NCBI RefSeq assembly: GCF_019834675.1
Contig: NZ_JABUBU010000002.1
Span: 124,001 to 188,000 of the forward strand
Reading direction: 5' to 3'
Source of the DNA: Rhodococcoides corynebacterioides
Lineage (GTDB): Bacteria; Actinomycetota; Actinomycetes; Mycobacteriales; Mycobacteriaceae
DNA length: 64,000 bases
The notes beneath the pieces are model-generated. The model was not told the DNA's origin and did not search any database. It was given only the letters and a program-made list of their open reading frames with translations. The position numbers and the translations under genes are program-made. Below are positions 28,417 to 38,984 of the stretch, piece by piece; within the stretch, counting starts at the first letter, position 1; every line of letters begins with the position of its first letter.

Positions 28417-30459
28417 ATGGTCACGACGCAGGTGGGGGCAGGTGCCGACGGTGCGGTGCCGTGGGCTGCGCTGGACCACGCAGCGCTCGGCTTGCCTGCC
28501 ACCACCGACCTACCTGCTGCGGAGGCGTTGGACGCGTTGGTGCACGCGACGGCCGGGGTGTCCTACCTGGAGTGGTTCAAGTACCAGCTCGCCGCCGTCA
28601 TGCACACGGAGTTGGTGATGCCGTTCGAGGACGAGGACTGCCGGGAGTTCGATGCGTTCACTCGCTGCGCCGCCTCGATCGCCACCACCCTGTCGATCAC
28701 TCAGTGGGCTGCGTCCACTCTGCTGACCGATGCGGTCGCGCTGCGGGATCGGCTCCCGAAGGTCGCGGTGTGCCTGCGGGACGGGGTGGTCACCCCGCAC
28801 CACATTCGCACCATCGTCTCCCGGACGGAGTTGATCGAGGGGCAGTGCTACGCCGCCCTCGTCGACGCCGACATCGCCGCCGCGTTGCGTAGACCCGGAA
28901 CCTGGTCTAAGAAGCGGGTGGAGACGATGGTCGACACAATGGTGCACCGCCGTAACCCGGACGCCGTCCGTGAACTCCGCGCCAGGGTGCAGCGGAAGCG
29001 CAGCTTTTCCGTGGAGACCGGGCGGGACGGGATGGCGTCGGTGACGGACACCCGGTCCGCCGAAGACACCGCCCTCGCCGCCGCCGCGGTGCAGCGGTTG
29101 GCAGGGCAGGTGTGCCCGAAGGACACCCGGTCGACGGCGGCGCGGGCCTCCGATGCGCACTACGCGTTGGTCACTCAGACCGAGTTCGGGTGCGACTGCG
29201 ACCGCCCGATCACCGACTGCCGCTACAAGAATGTCGACGTCAGCGCGTTCGCAGCGACCGCGCCGCGGATCGTGATCCACGTGGTCACCGACACCACCAC
29301 CCTCACCGGCCCCGTCCCCGCACCCGAGAACGAGAGGGTGTGCAGGTCGCCGCAGCACCTGCCGCGATCGAACGCGGACACCTCCCCGACGCCGCGGCCA
29401 GAGGCCGACACCGACGCCGACACCGACGCTTCGACCGAACCCACCGCGAGTGCGTGCTCGACCGAGTCGGTGGCCACGGAATCTGTTGCCGATCGACGGG
29501 TCTCACCGGATGGGCTCAACGGCGACGCCGAGGTCCGTGCTGACTCCGCCGCGGGCCCGACTTCCACCGAGTCGGCGGCGGTCGAACAGCCTGCGGCGGA
29601 ACCGGAATCAGAGTGTCGAGCCGATATCACCGCCGACGCCGATGCGACCGGTGAGGTGCTCGACACCGAGACCGCCGACACCGACACCGCCGCCACTGAC
29701 ACCACTGGCACCGAGGGCGACGCGGCCGAAACCACCGGCACCGACGCCGAGGAACGCAGTTCCCCGGGTTGCGAGGAGCCTGTCGGTCTCGACACCGTCG
29801 ACGGCGTCGGCTTCCTCGCCGGTATCGGCATCATCTCCGGCGCCCACGTCCGCGGCCTCGCCACCGATCCCCGCTCGGTGATCCGCCCGCTCGGTGACGG
29901 CACCGACACCCCACTCCCGGCGACGCAACCGTCGAACCCGTACCGACCCTCCGCCGCCCTCGATGCCTATGTGCGGGCGAGGGATCAGTTCTGCACCTGG
30001 CCCGGCTGCAACAGACCCGCCTGGGACGCCGACCTCGACCACATCACCGAATACGACCACACCCACCCCGACCGGGGCGGCCAGACATCGGCCACCGGGT
30101 TGGGCGCCAAATGCCGCTTCCACCACCTACTGAAAACGTTCGGGGACTTCGTCGACGACCAGTACCCCGACCCCACCGACCCGAGTCGGCTGATCCGCAC
30201 CATCACCATCCCCGAAGGACGCACCGTGCTGGGGCCGGCGTTCACCGGCCACGACACCCACCCCGGCCTCGACATGATCGTCTTCGGCGACCCACCCGCA
30301 CCTCGACCACCGGGTCTCACCGAACGCCGACGGCCCGCGCCCCGCACCGAGCAGAAACACGCCCGCCGACGACAAGAGCGAAACCGCAACCGCCTCCGCA
30401 ACCTCGGACTCCCCGCAACCCCGGCCGAGGCGGCGGACCACGAACCGCCCCCGTTCTGA
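28417..30459 (+). CDS. 13E12 / DUF222 repeat protein with HNH endonuclease domain
   Basis: A 680-residue protein. Residues about 20-300 are the helical DUF222 (13E12) region (YLEWFKYQLAAVMHTELV, VRELRARVQRKRSF). Residues about 305-460 are a low-complexity acidic linker of D/T/A/E runs. Near residue 526 begins a zinc-bound HNH nuclease (FCTWPGCNRPAWDADLDH, then HPDRGGQT and CRFHHLLKT). The C-terminus is basic. Such genes are multicopy in Rhodococcus, Gordonia and mycobacteria and their role is unsettled. GGGGGG lies 8 nt before the ATG. It interrupts the order Rv2090-Rv2091c. Confidence 0.9.
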   Translation: MVTTQVGAGADGAVPWAALDHAALGLPATTDLPAAEALDALVHATAGVSYLEWFKYQLAAVMHTELVMPFEDEDCREFDAFTRCAASIATTLSITQWAASTLLTDAVALRDRLPKVAVCLRDGVVTPHHIRTIVSRTELIEGQCYAALVDADIAAALRRPGTWSKKRVETMVDTMVHRRNPDAVRELRARVQRKRSFSVETGRDGMASVTDTRSAEDTALAAAAVQRLAGQVCPKDTRSTAARASDAHYALVTQTEFGCDCDRPITDCRYKNVDVSAFAATAPRIVIHVVTDTTTLTGPVPAPENERVCRSPQHLPRSNADTSPTPRPEADTDADTDASTEPTASACSTESVATESVADRRVSPDGLNGDAEVRADSAAGPTSTESAAVEQPAAEPESECRADITADADATGEVLDTETADTDTAATDTTGTEGDAAETTGTDAEERSSPGCEEPVGLDTVDGVGFLAGIGIISGAHVRGLATDPRSVIRPLGDGTDTPLPATQPSNPYRPSAALDAYVRARDQFCTWPGCNRPAWDADLDHITEYDHTHPDRGGQTSATGLGAKCRFHHLLKTFGDFVDDQYPDPTDPSRLIRTITIPEGRTVLGPAFTGHDTHPGLDMIVFGDPPAPRPPGLTERRRPAPRTEQKHARRRQERNRNRLRNLGLPATPAEAADHEPPPF

Positions 30460-30482
30460 CGGACGGGGGTCGGTCGGGCCTG

Positions 30483-31205
30483 TCAGCGGGGGCGGCCGAC
30501 CTCGTACGTACCGTCGTCGTCCTTGACGGTGACCGTCACGGATCCAGGCACACCGTCGGTGGTGAGGGTGCACGTGAACTGCGTGCCCGTCTCCGCCTTC
30601 TGACCGGAGGGGCACGACACGTCGGACACGTCGATGGCGCCGTAGCTCTCGGTGACGATCTTCGCGACACCGTCCTGAACAGCGGCGTTGTCGAAGGTGT
30701 TCGAACCGAGCACCAGCGAACCGACCACCACGATCGCGGCGATCAGCGCGATGATCACACCGCCGACGATCAGCAGCACCTTCTTCGACGACGAGGACGA
30801 CTGCTGCGGGTTCTGCCACCCCTGGCCGCCGTAGGGCTGGTGCTGACCGTAGGGCTGCTGGTCGTACGCCGGGGCCTCGCCGTACGCCTGCTGTCCGTAC
30901 TGCTGCTGACCGTAGCCCGGCTGCCCGTACTGGGGCTGCTGACCGTAGCCCGGCTGCCCGTACTGGGGCTGCTGACCGTAGCCCGGCTGCCCGTACTGGG
31001 GCTGGCCGTACTGCTGTTGTCCGTATCGAGGCTGACCGTACTGGGGCTGACCGTACTGGGGCTGCTGGCCGTACCCCTGCTGGTACGGGCTCTGTCCGGG
31101 CGGCGGGTACTGGCCCTCGAACGACCGGGTGGACGGGTCCGAGCCGCCGGTCGACCCGCCGTCGCTCTGCTGCGACGGATCGTTCTTGTCGTACGGGCCG
31201 GTCAT
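30483..31205 (-). CDS. Membrane-anchored DUF4333 protein with Gln/Tyr/Gly/Pro repeats (Rv2091c-like)
   Basis: A 240-residue protein. Residues about 30-130 are low-complexity and consist of [15 protein letters not shown] repeats; one transmembrane helix follows ([26 protein letters not shown]). The extracellular DUF4333 domain carries two cysteines (SDVSCPSG and FTCTLTTDG), likely a disulfide. The disordered N-terminus is predicted cytoplasmic. It matches Rv2091c by position next to helY. GGAGG stands 5 nt before the ATG. Function unknown. Confidence 0.88.
   Translation of the reverse strand: MTGPYDKNDPSQQSDGGSTGGSDPSTRSFEGQYPPPGQSPYQQGYGQQPQYGQPQYGQPRYGQQQYGQPQYGQPGYGQQPQYGQPGYGQQPQYGQPGYGQQQYGQQAYGEAPAYDQQPYGQHQPYGGQGWQNPQQSSSSSKKVLLIVGGVIIALIAAIVVVGSLVLGSNTFDNAAVQDGVAKIVTESYGAIDVSDVSCPSGQKAETGTQFTCTLTTDGVPGSVTVTVKDDDGTYEVGRPR
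30908..31006. repeat. 33-bp tandem repeat, three copies, in the DUF4333 gene
   Basis: Three head-to-tail copies with a 33-bp period start at 30908, 30941 and 30974; the last copy diverges at its end. Each codes for 11 residues ([11 protein letters not shown] register), so copy-number change keeps the frame. Confidence 0.85.
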
Positions 31206-31244
31206 GGTCGCCTCCACTGCGTCGGTCGAGTCAGCGTGCGTCGT

Positions 31245-31276
31245 GCCGACGCGCATCGCGCATGCACCGCGTCGGC
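31245..31276. terminator. Imperfect hairpin between helY and the DUF4333 gene
   Basis: GCCGACGC pairs with GCGTCGGC, followed inward by GCAT/ATGC with a 3-nt bulge and a 5-nt loop. It lies 24 nt after the helY stop and 40 nt before the DUF4333 start, so it may end helY transcription or lie in the DUF4333 leader. Confidence 0.4.
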
Positions 31277-31299
31277 TGTTCCGGTCGCACCGTACCCGG

Positions 31300-34071
31300 T
31301 CACGCGGCGTCGACGGCGACGACGCCGCGCCGGATCGCCGAGATCGCCTTGCTCGCCGCGCCGGAAACGTCGGTGTCGGGTGCCGCCGTGCGGATCTGGT
31401 CGAGGAGGTCGATGACCTGGCGACACCACCGGACGAAGTCACCGCCGGACAGGGCGCGGCCGTGCTGTCCCGCTGCGAACAGGACGTCCTCGAGGGATTC
31501 CTTCCGCGCCCACTTGTACATGGCGATCATGAACCCGGTGTCGGGCTCCCGAGTGGGCGGGAGTTTGAGCCGGATCTCGTCGGCGCGCAGGTCGTGCCAC
31601 GTCGACAGCGTTCGGGCCAGCGCATGACGGACGTTGCCGGTGGGGCCCTGCGCCATGCTCTCCCCCTCCTGCCGCGACTCGAAGACCACCGCGGACACCA
31701 CCGACGCCAGCTCGGCGGGCCCGAGTCCGCGCCACACGCCCTCGGCCAGGCACTCGGCCACCAGTAGGTCCGATTCCGAGTAGAGCCGGGTGAGCTTCGT
31801 TCCACGCTCGGTGACGCGGACCTCGCCCTCGGCGTGCTCGACGTAGCCCCGTTCGGACAGTAGGGCGAGGATGCGGTCGAACGTTCGCGCCAACGAGTTG
31901 GTGGTGGCGGCGACCTTCTGCCGCATGGCGTCGGTCTCGCGTTCGACGCGGCTGTACTTCTCGGCGAGCCGGGCCAGGTGTTCGCGGTCGGGCCACGTGT
32001 GGCACGGGTGCGACCGCACGGCCCGCCGCAGGGTGGACAGCTCGCGGTCGTCCGCCGCCGACGACCGCACCCGACGCCCACGCCCCGGCGGTGTGATGCC
32101 GGTACTGCGCAGAGCCGACGCCAGGTCGCGCCGCGTGCGGGCCGTGCGGTGATCGACGTGGCGCGGCAGCCGCATCGACCCGAGGGCGGAGACGGGCGTC
32201 GGGAAGTCGGCCGACGACACTCGTCCCGCCCACTTGTCCTCGGTCAGCACCAGCGGACGCGGGTCGACGGAGTTCGTGTCGGTCTCGAGGACCACGGCGA
32301 GCCCCGACCGCCGGCCGGACGGAATGGAGATCACGTCGCCGCGCCGCAACCCCACGAGTGAGGTGACGGCGTCGTTCCGCCGGTCCGTCCGCCCCTGTCG
32401 CTCGAGCTCCCGTTCGCGTTCCTTGAGCCGGGCCCGCAGCTCGGTGTACTCGACGTAGGGGGAATCGGCGCCGCCCAGCTTGGTCAGCAACTCGTTGCGG
32501 GTGGCTGCGCCGCGTTCGATGCCGCGCACCAGCCCGACCACCGACGCGTCGGCCTGGTACTGGGCGAACGACCGCTCCAGCAGTGCCCGCGACGCGTCGA
32601 CCCCCATGCGCTCGACCAGGTTGATCGCCATGTTGTACGACGGGCGGAACGAGCTGCGCAGCGGGAACGTGCGCGTGGTCGCCAGTCCGGCCACCTCGGT
32701 GGGCTCCACGCCGGACTGCCACAGCACGACGGCGTGTCCTTCGACGTCGATGCCGCGTCGGCCGGCACGCCCGGTCAACTGGGTGTACTCCCCCGGCGAC
32801 AGGTTGGCGTGGGTCTCGCCGTTGAACTTGACCAACCGCTCCAGGACGACGGTGCGCGCGGGCATGTTGATCCCGAGCGCCAGCGTCTCCGTGGCGAACA
32901 CCGCCCGCACGAGACCGCGGACGAAGAGCTCCTCGACGGTGTGCCGGAAGACCGGCAACATCCCGGCGTGGTGGGCGGCGAGGCCCCGTTCGAGCGCGTC
33001 GCGCCACTCCCAGAACCCGAGCACCTCGAGGTCGCCGCGGGGGATCTCCGCGGTGTGACGTTCGATCACCTCGCCGATCTGCACCGCCTGCTCCTCGGTG
33101 GTCAACCGCAGACCCGACCGCAGGCACTGATCGACCGCGCTGTCGCAGCCGGCGCGGCTGAAGACGAACGTGATCGCCGGGAGCAGGCCTTCCTCGTCAA
33201 GGAGCTTGATCACCTCCGGCCGCGGGATGGGCCGACTCTCCGGTCGCCCGGGTCGACCGCCGCCGCCCCGCCCGGATCGGCCGCGTCCCCGGGGCGCCTC
33301 CCAGGCACCCATGCGCTCGGCGTTGACCCGCTCCTTGACGTACCGCACCAGTGTCTTGTCGATCACCGGGCCGGCGGAGCCGGCATTGGCGTCGACGTCG
33401 AACAGATCGAACAGGCGCCGGCCCACCAGAATGTGCTGCCAGAGCGGGACCGGGCGCGTCTCGTCGACCACGACGGCGGTGTCACCGCGTACGGTCTCCA
33501 TCCACGCGCCGAACTCCTCGGCGTTGCTCACGGTCGCGGACAGGCTGACCAGTCGCACGTCCTCCGGCAGGTGCAGGATGACCTCCTCCCACACCGCGCC
33601 GCGGAACCGGTCCGCCAGGTAGTGCACCTCGTCCATCACCACGTGCGAGAGTCCGCGCAGCGCAGGCGATTCCGCGTACAGCATGTTGCGGAGCACCTCG
33701 GTGGTCATCACCACGATCGGCGCGTCGGAGTTGATGCTCTGATCGCCGGTGAGCAGCCCGACGTGGCCCCGGCCGTACCGCGCGGTCAGCTCGGCGAACT
33801 TCTGATTGCTCAGCGCCTTGATGGGTGTCGTGTAGAAGCACTTGGCTCCCGTCGACAGGGCCAGATGGACGGCGAACTCACCGACGACGGTCTTGCCCGC
33901 GCCCGTCGGCGCGCAGACGAGGACGCCGTGGCCGTCCTCGAGGGCACGGCACGCGCGAAGTTGGAACGGATCGAGGGGGAACGGCAACAGCGACGTGAAC
34001 TCCGTCAGCCGGGGCCCGTCCAGGTCTGCCGCGACGGTGACGCGGTCGCTCTCGGTGGACACGAAATCCAC
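31300..34071 (-). CDS. helY: Ski2-like DEAD/DEAH-box helicase HelY
   Basis: A helicase of about 923 residues. Visible motifs are the Q-type FQLRAC, Walker [21 protein letters not shown], Walker [14 protein letters not shown] in SLSATVSN, and the C-terminal [12 protein letters not shown]. The long C-terminal part ([19 protein letters not shown], then [18 protein letters not shown]) is the DSHCT domain of Mtr4/Ski2-type RNA helicases. It is the counterpart of Rv2092c. The start is uncertain between GTG 34071 and GTG 34062; both are 20-30 nt after tatC, so it belongs to the tat operon. Confidence 0.93.
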   Translation of the reverse strand: MDFVSTESDRVTVAADLDGPRLTEFTSLLPFPLDPFQLRACRALEDGHGVLVCAPTGAGKTVVGEFAVHLALSTGAKCFYTTPIKALSNQKFAELTARYGRGHVGLLTGDQSINSDAPIVVMTTEVLRNMLYAESPALRGLSHVVMDEVHYLADRFRGAVWEEVILHLPEDVRLVSLSATVSNAEEFGAWMETVRGDTAVVVDETRPVPLWQHILVGRRLFDLFDVDANAGSAGPVIDKTLVRYVKERVNAERMGAWEAPRGRGRSGRGGGGRPGRPESRPIPRPEVIKLLDEEGLLPAITFVFSRAGCDSAVDQCLRSGLRLTTEEQAVQIGEVIERHTAEIPRGDLEVLGFWEWRDALERGLAAHHAGMLPVFRHTVEELFVRGLVRAVFATETLALGINMPARTVVLERLVKFNGETHANLSPGEYTQLTGRAGRRGIDVEGHAVVLWQSGVEPTEVAGLATTRTFPLRSSFRPSYNMAINLVERMGVDASRALLERSFAQYQADASVVGLVRGIERGAATRNELLTKLGGADSPYVEYTELRARLKERERELERQGRTDRRNDAVTSLVGLRRGDVISIPSGRRSGLAVVLETDTNSVDPRPLVLTEDKWAGRVSSADFPTPVSALGSMRLPRHVDHRTARTRRDLASALRSTGITPPGRGRRVRSSAADDRELSTLRRAVRSHPCHTWPDREHLARLAEKYSRVERETDAMRQKVAATTNSLARTFDRILALLSERGYVEHAEGEVRVTERGTKLTRLYSESDLLVAECLAEGVWRGLGPAELASVVSAVVFESRQEGESMAQGPTGNVRHALARTLSTWHDLRADEIRLKLPPTREPDTGFMIAMYKWARKESLEDVLFAAGQHGRALSGGDFVRWCRQVIDLLDQIRTAAPDTDVSGAASKAISAIRRGVVAVDAA

Positions 34072-34091
34072 AGTAGCCGTCGACCGTGGCG

Positions 34092-35033
34092 TCAGACCGT
34101 GTCGGAGTAGTCCGCCCGCTCGTCGAGTCGGACCGAGGTGGGCTGCGAGACGGGCGTCGGGGCTGCATCGAGCGGCGACGCCTCGTCGTCGGAGAGGTCG
34201 CCCCACTGCTCGGTCTCACGGCGGGCGCGTCGCCTGTCGTTGAGGCGCGCCACCTGGATGGCCAACTCGACCAGGACGCACAGCGCCAACGCCAGCGCGG
34301 TCATGGAGAAGGGATCGCCGCCCGGCGTGACCACCGCGGCGAACGCGAACATGGCGAAGATCAGCCCGCGCCGCCAGTTCCGCAGCTTCTCGTAGCGCAG
34401 TACTCCCACCGCGTTGAGCGCGACGATGAGCAGGGGGATCTCGAAGCTGACGCCGAAGATGACGAGCAGGTTGATGACGAAGCCGAAGTACTCGGCGCCG
34501 CTCAACGCGGTGATCTGGACGTTGTCACCGATGGTGAGCAGGAAGTGCAGCGCCTTGGCCACCACGACGTACGCGAGGACGGCGCCGGCGACGAACAGCA
34601 CGGCCGCGGCGGTGACGAAGGCGACGGCGTAGCGACGCTCGTGCTTGTACAGACCGGGGGTGATGAACGCCCAGATCTGGTACAGCCACGCGGGACAGGC
34701 CAGGACCACGCCGGCGGTGATGGCGACCTTGAACCGGAGCATGAACTGCTCGAACGGTCCGGTGGCCAGCAGGCGACACGCGTTGTCGGCACTCAGATCG
34801 GCGCGACTCTCCGGCGGGAGCGAGCAGTAGGGACCGCGGAGCAGGTCACCGAGGGACTCGATGCCGAACAGCGAGTGGGAGTACCAGAAGAAGCCGACCA
34901 CGGTGGTGAGGAGGACGGCGAGCATCGACCACAGCAGACGCGTCCGCAATTCGTACAGATGCTCGACCAGCGACATGGTGCCGTCGGGGTTGACGCGACG
35001 TCGTCGCTGTCGCGGGTCGAACGGTATGCGCAC
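34092..35033 (-). CDS. tatC: Sec-independent protein translocase TatC
   Basis: A 313-residue integral membrane protein with six hydrophobic segments. It has the N-terminal [14 protein letters not shown] signature that binds twin-arginine signals, and the conserved [32 protein letters not shown] and [10 protein letters not shown] segments. A long polar C-terminal tail of about 60 residues is typical for actinobacteria. The start is GTG (MRIPFDP). The 77-bp gap to tatA holds a very strong hairpin. Confidence 0.97.
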   Translation of the reverse strand: MRIPFDPRQRRRRVNPDGTMSLVEHLYELRTRLLWSMLAVLLTTVVGFFWYSHSLFGIESLGDLLRGPYCSLPPESRADLSADNACRLLATGPFEQFMLRFKVAITAGVVLACPAWLYQIWAFITPGLYKHERRYAVAFVTAAAVLFVAGAVLAYVVVAKALHFLLTIGDNVQITALSGAEYFGFVINLLVIFGVSFEIPLLIVALNAVGVLRYEKLRNWRRGLIFAMFAFAAVVTPGGDPFSMTALALALCVLVELAIQVARLNDRRRARRETEQWGDLSDDEASPLDAAPTPVSQPTSVRLDERADYSDTV

Positions 35034-35057
35034 GAATCAAGTCTTCCGGGTCGACGC

Positions 35058-35096
35058 GTCCGCTGCCGTGACCGCGGTGCGGTGACGGCAGCGGAC
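35058..35096. promoter_or_regulatory. 18-bp inverted repeat between tatA and tatC
   Basis: Arms at 35058-35075 and 35079-35096 pair over 18 bp with one mismatch and a 3-nt GGT loop. On the transcript it lies 14 nt after the tatA stop and 24 nt before the tatC GTG. There is no T tract. It may be a partial terminator or an RNA-processing site that lowers tatC relative to tatA. Confidence 0.8.
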
Positions 35097-35110
35097 CAGG
35101 AGAGGAACGA

Positions 35111-35398
35111 TCAGGCGGAACGCGGGTGCTCGTCACGCACGTCGGACGACGGGGCGACGGGAGTGGGATCGACCTGCGCGGCGGAGGGCGGCAACTGAGC
35201 CGGCGGCTGCTGCGCGGGGGCCTGCGGGGCCGGTGCCTCGCCCTTCTTGCCGTCGTTCTGCATCTCCTGGACCTCGCTCTTGAAGATGCGCATCGAGCGA
35301 CCGAGTCCACGCGCTGCCTCGGGCAACTTCTTGGATCCGAAGAGCAGCACGATCACGATGATCAGCACGATCCAGTGCCAGGGCTGTAGGGCACCCAT
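35111..35398 (-). CDS. tatA: Sec-independent protein translocase TatA
   Basis: A 95-residue protein with a short N-terminal membrane helix ([27 protein letters not shown]), the FGxxxLP hinge, an amphipathic helix ([15 protein letters not shown]) and a Pro/Ala/Gln-rich tail. This is TatA/E type rather than TatB. GGGAGG, a strong ribosome-binding site, stands 7 nt before the ATG. The upstream neighbour is pafC, 89 bp away. Confidence 0.95.
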   Translation of the reverse strand: MGALQPWHWIVLIIVIVLLFGSKKLPEAARGLGRSMRIFKSEVQEMQNDGKKGEAPAPQAPAQQPPAQLPPSAAQVDPTPVAPSSDVRDEHPRSA

Positions 35399-35487
35399 GT
35401 TGAAACCTCCCAGTATCGGTGAGGCCGATGCTACCGGACCGGACTCCGCGTCAGCGGCCGCGATCGGGCGCGGAACGAAGGTGTCGC

Positions 35488-36477
35488 TCACTGTTCACCG
35501 AGCGACTCCTGCGTCTCGCCGCCCGCCGCTCGATAGGCCGCCAACGCCGCCCGCGATCGTGCGGTGACGGCCCGCACCAGGTCGTCCGGACCGAGCACCG
35601 ACACCCCGGATCCCAGACCGATCGCCAGCCGGGACATCCAGTCCAGCGTGGCGAATCGCATGGTGACCTCCACCGACCCGTCGGCGTGGTCGAGCACGCG
35701 GTCCATCGGGTAGTAGTCGAGGATCCAGACGTGGTCGGGCCGCACCAGCAACCGGGCGACCGGGAGCGACGGGTCGTCGTGGAAGAGATCGAGGGCCTCG
35801 TCCTCGGCGACCGCCGTCCGGGGCGGGGACGACGGGTCCGCGCGCTCGGTGGCCGCGTCGATGCGATCGAGGCGGAACAGCCGGACGCCCTCGGCCACCC
35901 GACACCACGCCTGCAGATAGCTGTGATCGTCGACCAGCACGATGCGCACCGGGTCCACGGTGCGCTCGGACACCACGTCGCGCGACGCGGAGTAGTACGT
36001 CAGGTCGAGGGCGCGGCCGCGGGCCAGGGCCCCGCGCACGGTGGCGACGGCCGGGCTCTCCTCCGGGGCGTCGTCGCGGGCGGGCCCGGACGTCGGCGCG
36101 GCGACGCCCGCCGCCTGTTCGATCTTGGCGATGGCGCGGTGCGCGGCGGTGGGGTCGACCATTCCCGGCATCTCGACCAGCGACCGCAGGGCGATCGACA
36201 GCGTCGTCGCCTCGGTCGAGGTCAGCCGCAACGGCCGGTCGATCCCGGCGGAGAAGGTCACCTGGATGCTCTCCTCCGAGAAGGAGAGGTCGATGAGATC
36301 GCCCGGACCGTATCCGGGTAGCCCGCACAGCCAGAGCTGGTTCAGGTCCTCCATGAGCTGCCGGGTGGTCACCCCCAGCTCGGCGGCCGCGTCGGCGGCA
36401 CTGATACCGGGGTTCGCGATGAAGTACGGCACCAGGTTCAGCAGCCGCGCGAGGCGGGACGACAGGCGGGCGCTCAC
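35488..36477 (-). CDS. pafC: WYL-domain DNA-damage regulator PafC
   Basis: A 329-residue transcription factor. It has an N-terminal winged helix ([43 protein letters not shown]), a WYL domain ([41 protein letters not shown]) and a C-terminal WCX extension. With PafB it forms the activator of the LexA-independent DNA-damage response. The GTG overlaps the pafB stop (GTGA). Confidence 0.95.
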   Translation of the reverse strand: MSARLSSRLARLLNLVPYFIANPGISAADAAAELGVTTRQLMEDLNQLWLCGLPGYGPGDLIDLSFSEESIQVTFSAGIDRPLRLTSTEATTLSIALRSLVEMPGMVDPTAAHRAIAKIEQAAGVAAPTSGPARDDAPEESPAVATVRGALARGRALDLTYYSASRDVVSERTVDPVRIVLVDDHSYLQAWCRVAEGVRLFRLDRIDAATERADPSSPPRTAVAEDEALDLFHDDPSLPVARLLVRPDHVWILDYYPMDRVLDHADGSVEVTMRFATLDWMSRLAIGLGSGVSVLGPDDLVRAVTARSRAALAAYRAAGGETQESLGEQ

Positions 36478-37520
36478 GACGAGATCACCGCACCGTCGCG
36501 GTCCGCGGTTCCACCGACTCCACTGACTCCACCGACTCCGTCGCGATCGGCCACCACGGTGAGGATGCGAATCACCTGCTCGCGCAAGTCGTCCGGGGCC
36601 AGCACGATCGCGTCCGCGCCGTGCCCGGCGACCACGCGGGCGACCCACTCCCACGACCGCACCGACAGTTCGACCACCGTGCCCGTCACGCCGGCCACGG
36701 TCCGCGTCTCCGCGGCCGTCCCCAGGCGCCGGATCTCCTCCGCGCGGCCGTCCCGGACCCACACTCGGGCCGTTCCGGCGACGTCCCCGGTTCCCGCCGC
36801 GCGGGCGACGACGGCCGCCGGGTCCACGCCGTCGGGCTTTCGTACCGAGCCGGCGCGGCCGAACGCCTCGACGTCGTCCCCGATGCGGGAGAGTCGGAAC
36901 GTCCGCACGTCGCCCCGGTCGACGTCGTGGCCGACCAGGTACCAACGACCCGAGTGCGTCACCACGGCCCACGGCTCGACCGTGCGGGTGCGGAACTCCG
37001 CCGTCGGCGACGCCCGGTGGGTGAACCGCACCGACTTGCCGGCGTCGATCGCGGACAGGAGCTTGCCCAGGGCGGGTTCCGACCCGCGGCTGCGCGCCGG
37101 AATGGACGTCACGGCCGCGGGCGAATGCTCGGGGTCGACCTGCACCCCGGCGGCGCGGAGCTTGAGCATCGCACTCTGCGCGGCCGAGGTCAGCTCCGGC
37201 GATTCCCACAGCTGCACGGCCACGGCCACGGCCGCCGCCTCGTCGCGAGCGAGATCGATGTCGGGGAGCTCGTAGCGGTCCCGGTTGATCCGATACCCCT
37301 CGGTGGTGGAGAACCGGGAGAGCTGGCCCGTCTCCAACGGCACACCGAGGTCACGCAGCTCGTTCTTGTCGCGCTCGAACATGCGCCCGAACGCCTCGTC
37401 GCTCACCGAATCCTCGTATCCCGCGACGGAGGCACGGATGCGCTCGGCCGTGAGGAACTGCCGGGTGGAGAGCAAGCAGATCACCAGGTTCATGAGCCGC
37501 TCGACTTTGGACACTGCCAC
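36474..37520 (-). CDS. pafB: WYL-domain DNA-damage regulator PafB
   Basis: A 348-residue partner of PafC. The N-terminal helix-turn-helix reads SKVERLMNLVICLLSTRQFLTAERIRASV, with FERDKNELRDLGVPLE, then a WYL domain (FRTRTVEPWAVVTHSGRWYLVGHD) and a WCX tail. The GTG start is 6 nt after a minus-strand TAGTCT, so pafBC has its own promoter separate from pafA, which ends 64 bp upstream. No PafBC element precedes it. Confidence 0.95.
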   Translation of the reverse strand: MAVSKVERLMNLVICLLSTRQFLTAERIRASVAGYEDSVSDEAFGRMFERDKNELRDLGVPLETGQLSRFSTTEGYRINRDRYELPDIDLARDEAAAVAVAVQLWESPELTSAAQSAMLKLRAAGVQVDPEHSPAAVTSIPARSRGSEPALGKLLSAIDAGKSVRFTHRASPTAEFRTRTVEPWAVVTHSGRWYLVGHDVDRGDVRTFRLSRIGDDVEAFGRAGSVRKPDGVDPAAVVARAAGTGDVAGTARVWVRDGRAEEIRRLGTAAETRTVAGVTGTVVELSVRSWEWVARVVAGHGADAIVLAPDDLREQVIRILTVVADRDGVGGVSGVGGTADRDGAVISS

Positions 37521-37526
37521 GCGTTC

Positions 37527-37532
37527 AGACTA
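37527..37532 (-). promoter_or_regulatory. -10 element of pafBC (leaderless)
   Basis: Minus-strand TAGTCT with a 6-nt spacer to the GTG start of pafB. Confidence 0.5.
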
Positions 37533-37583
37533 GTGGGTCCGGTGCCCACCACCGGTCGCCGCAACGCCGACCCGGGGATCGGG

Positions 37584-38942
37584 TCACATCGACGCGATCA
37601 ACCGTTCGACCCGCTCGTCCACCGACCGGAACGGGTCCTTGCACAGGACGGTCCGCTGGGCCTGATCGTTGAGCTTGAGGTGGACCCAGTCCACCGTGAA
37701 GTCGCGGCCCGCGTTCTGCGCGGCGGCGATGAACTCGCCGCGGAGCTTCGCGCGCGTGGTCTGCGGGGGCGTGTTCACCGCCTCGTCGATGGCGGCGTCC
37801 TCCGTGATCCGGGTGACCAGGCCCTTGCGCTGGAGGACGTCGAAGACGCCGCGACCCCGCTTGATGTCGTGGTACGCCAGATCGAGCTGCGCGATCTTCG
37901 GGTCCGACAGGTCCATCGAGTACCGGTCCTGGTACCGCTCGAAGAGCTTGCGCTTGATGACCCAGTCGATCTCGGTGTCGACCTTGGCGAAGTCCTGCGC
38001 CTCCACCGCGTCGAGCGTGCGGCCCCACAGGTCGACGACCTGCTCCATGCGCACGTCGGGCGCCCGGTTGCGCAGGTGCTCGACGGCCCGCGCGTGGTAC
38101 TCGCGCTGCACCTCGAGCGCGCTGGCCTGGCGACCGCCGGCCAACCGCACCGGACGTCGACCGGTGGGATCGTGGGAGACCTCGCGGATCGCGCGAATGG
38201 GGTTGTCCAGAGCGAAGTCTCGGAAGGAGACGCCCGCCTCGATCATCTCGAGCACCAGGGCCGCGCTGCCGACCTTGAGCATCGTGGTGGGTTCGGCCAT
38301 GTTGGAGTCGCCCACGATGACGTGGAGCCGGCGATACTTCTCGGCGTCCGCGTGCGGCTCGTCGCGGGTGTTGATGATGGGCCGCGACCGGGTGGTGGCC
38401 GAGGAGACGCCCTCCCAGATGTGCTCGGCGCGCTGCGAGAGGCAGAACGCGGCCGCCTTGGGCGTCTGCAGCACCTTGCCGGCGCCGCAGATCAACTGCC
38501 GGGTGACCAGGAACGGCAGCAACACGTCGGAAATGCGGGAGAACTCGCCCGCGCGCACCACGAGGTAGTTCTCGTGGCACCCGTAGGAGTTGCCGGCCGA
38601 GTCGGTGTTGTTCTTGAACAGGTAGATGTCGCCGCCGATGCCCTCCTCGGACAGGCGCTGCTCGGCGTCGACCAGCAGGTCCTCGAGCACCCGCTCTCCC
38701 GCGCGGTCGTGCGTGACCAGCTGCTCGAGCGAGTCGCATTCCGCGGTCGCGTACTCGGGGTGCGACCCGACGTCGAGGTAGAGCCGGGCGCCGTTGCGCA
38801 GGAACACGTTGGAACTGCGTCCCCAGGACACCACGCGACGGAAGAGGTACCGCGCCACCTCGTCCGGGCTGAGCCGACGATGCCCGTGGAACGTGCACGT
38901 GACACCGAACTCCGTCTCGATCCCCATGATTCGTCGCTCCAC
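37584..38942 (-). CDS. pafA: Pup-protein ligase PafA
   Basis: A 452-residue ligase, the same length as the M. tuberculosis protein, which attaches Pup through its C-terminal glutamate to substrate lysines using ATP. The glutamine-synthetase-like core shows [59 protein letters not shown] and [29 protein letters not shown] 38942 was chosen because [13 protein letters not shown] matches the mycobacterial [13 protein letters not shown]. Minus-strand TACTGT lies 6 nt upstream. Confidence 0.97.
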   Translation of the reverse strand: MERRIMGIETEFGVTCTFHGHRRLSPDEVARYLFRRVVSWGRSSNVFLRNGARLYLDVGSHPEYATAECDSLEQLVTHDRAGERVLEDLLVDAEQRLSEEGIGGDIYLFKNNTDSAGNSYGCHENYLVVRAGEFSRISDVLLPFLVTRQLICGAGKVLQTPKAAAFCLSQRAEHIWEGVSSATTRSRPIINTRDEPHADAEKYRRLHVIVGDSNMAEPTTMLKVGSAALVLEMIEAGVSFRDFALDNPIRAIREVSHDPTGRRPVRLAGGRQASALEVQREYHARAVEHLRNRAPDVRMEQVVDLWGRTLDAVEAQDFAKVDTEIDWVIKRKLFERYQDRYSMDLSDPKIAQLDLAYHDIKRGRGVFDVLQRKGLVTRITEDAAIDEAVNTPPQTTRAKLRGEFIAAAQNAGRDFTVDWVHLKLNDQAQRTVLCKDPFRSVDERVERLIASM

Positions 38943-38948
38943 ACTTCG

Positions 38949-38977
38949 ACAGTACAACCACGGCCGGACCGTAGGGT
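38949..38977. promoter_or_regulatory. Back-to-back leaderless promoters of pafA and the PAP2/kinase gene
   Basis: Minus-strand TACTGT (38949-38954) is 6 nt from the pafA GTG; plus-strand TAGGGT (38972-38977) is 7 nt from ATG 38985. Both start codons share a 42-bp gap, so the -35 regions lie inside each other's promoters. Confidence 0.5.
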
Positions 38978-38984
38978 GGCAGCG

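Noticed and set aside
35111-35398. TatB instead of TatA
   Set aside because: The short helix with [14 protein letters not shown] and the small size fit TatA/E; TatB has a longer amphipathic region and a different N-terminus.
37533-37583. PafBC element upstream of pafB (autoregulation)
   Set aside because: The bases at the required distance from the TAGTCT hexamer do not resemble TTGTCRGTG.
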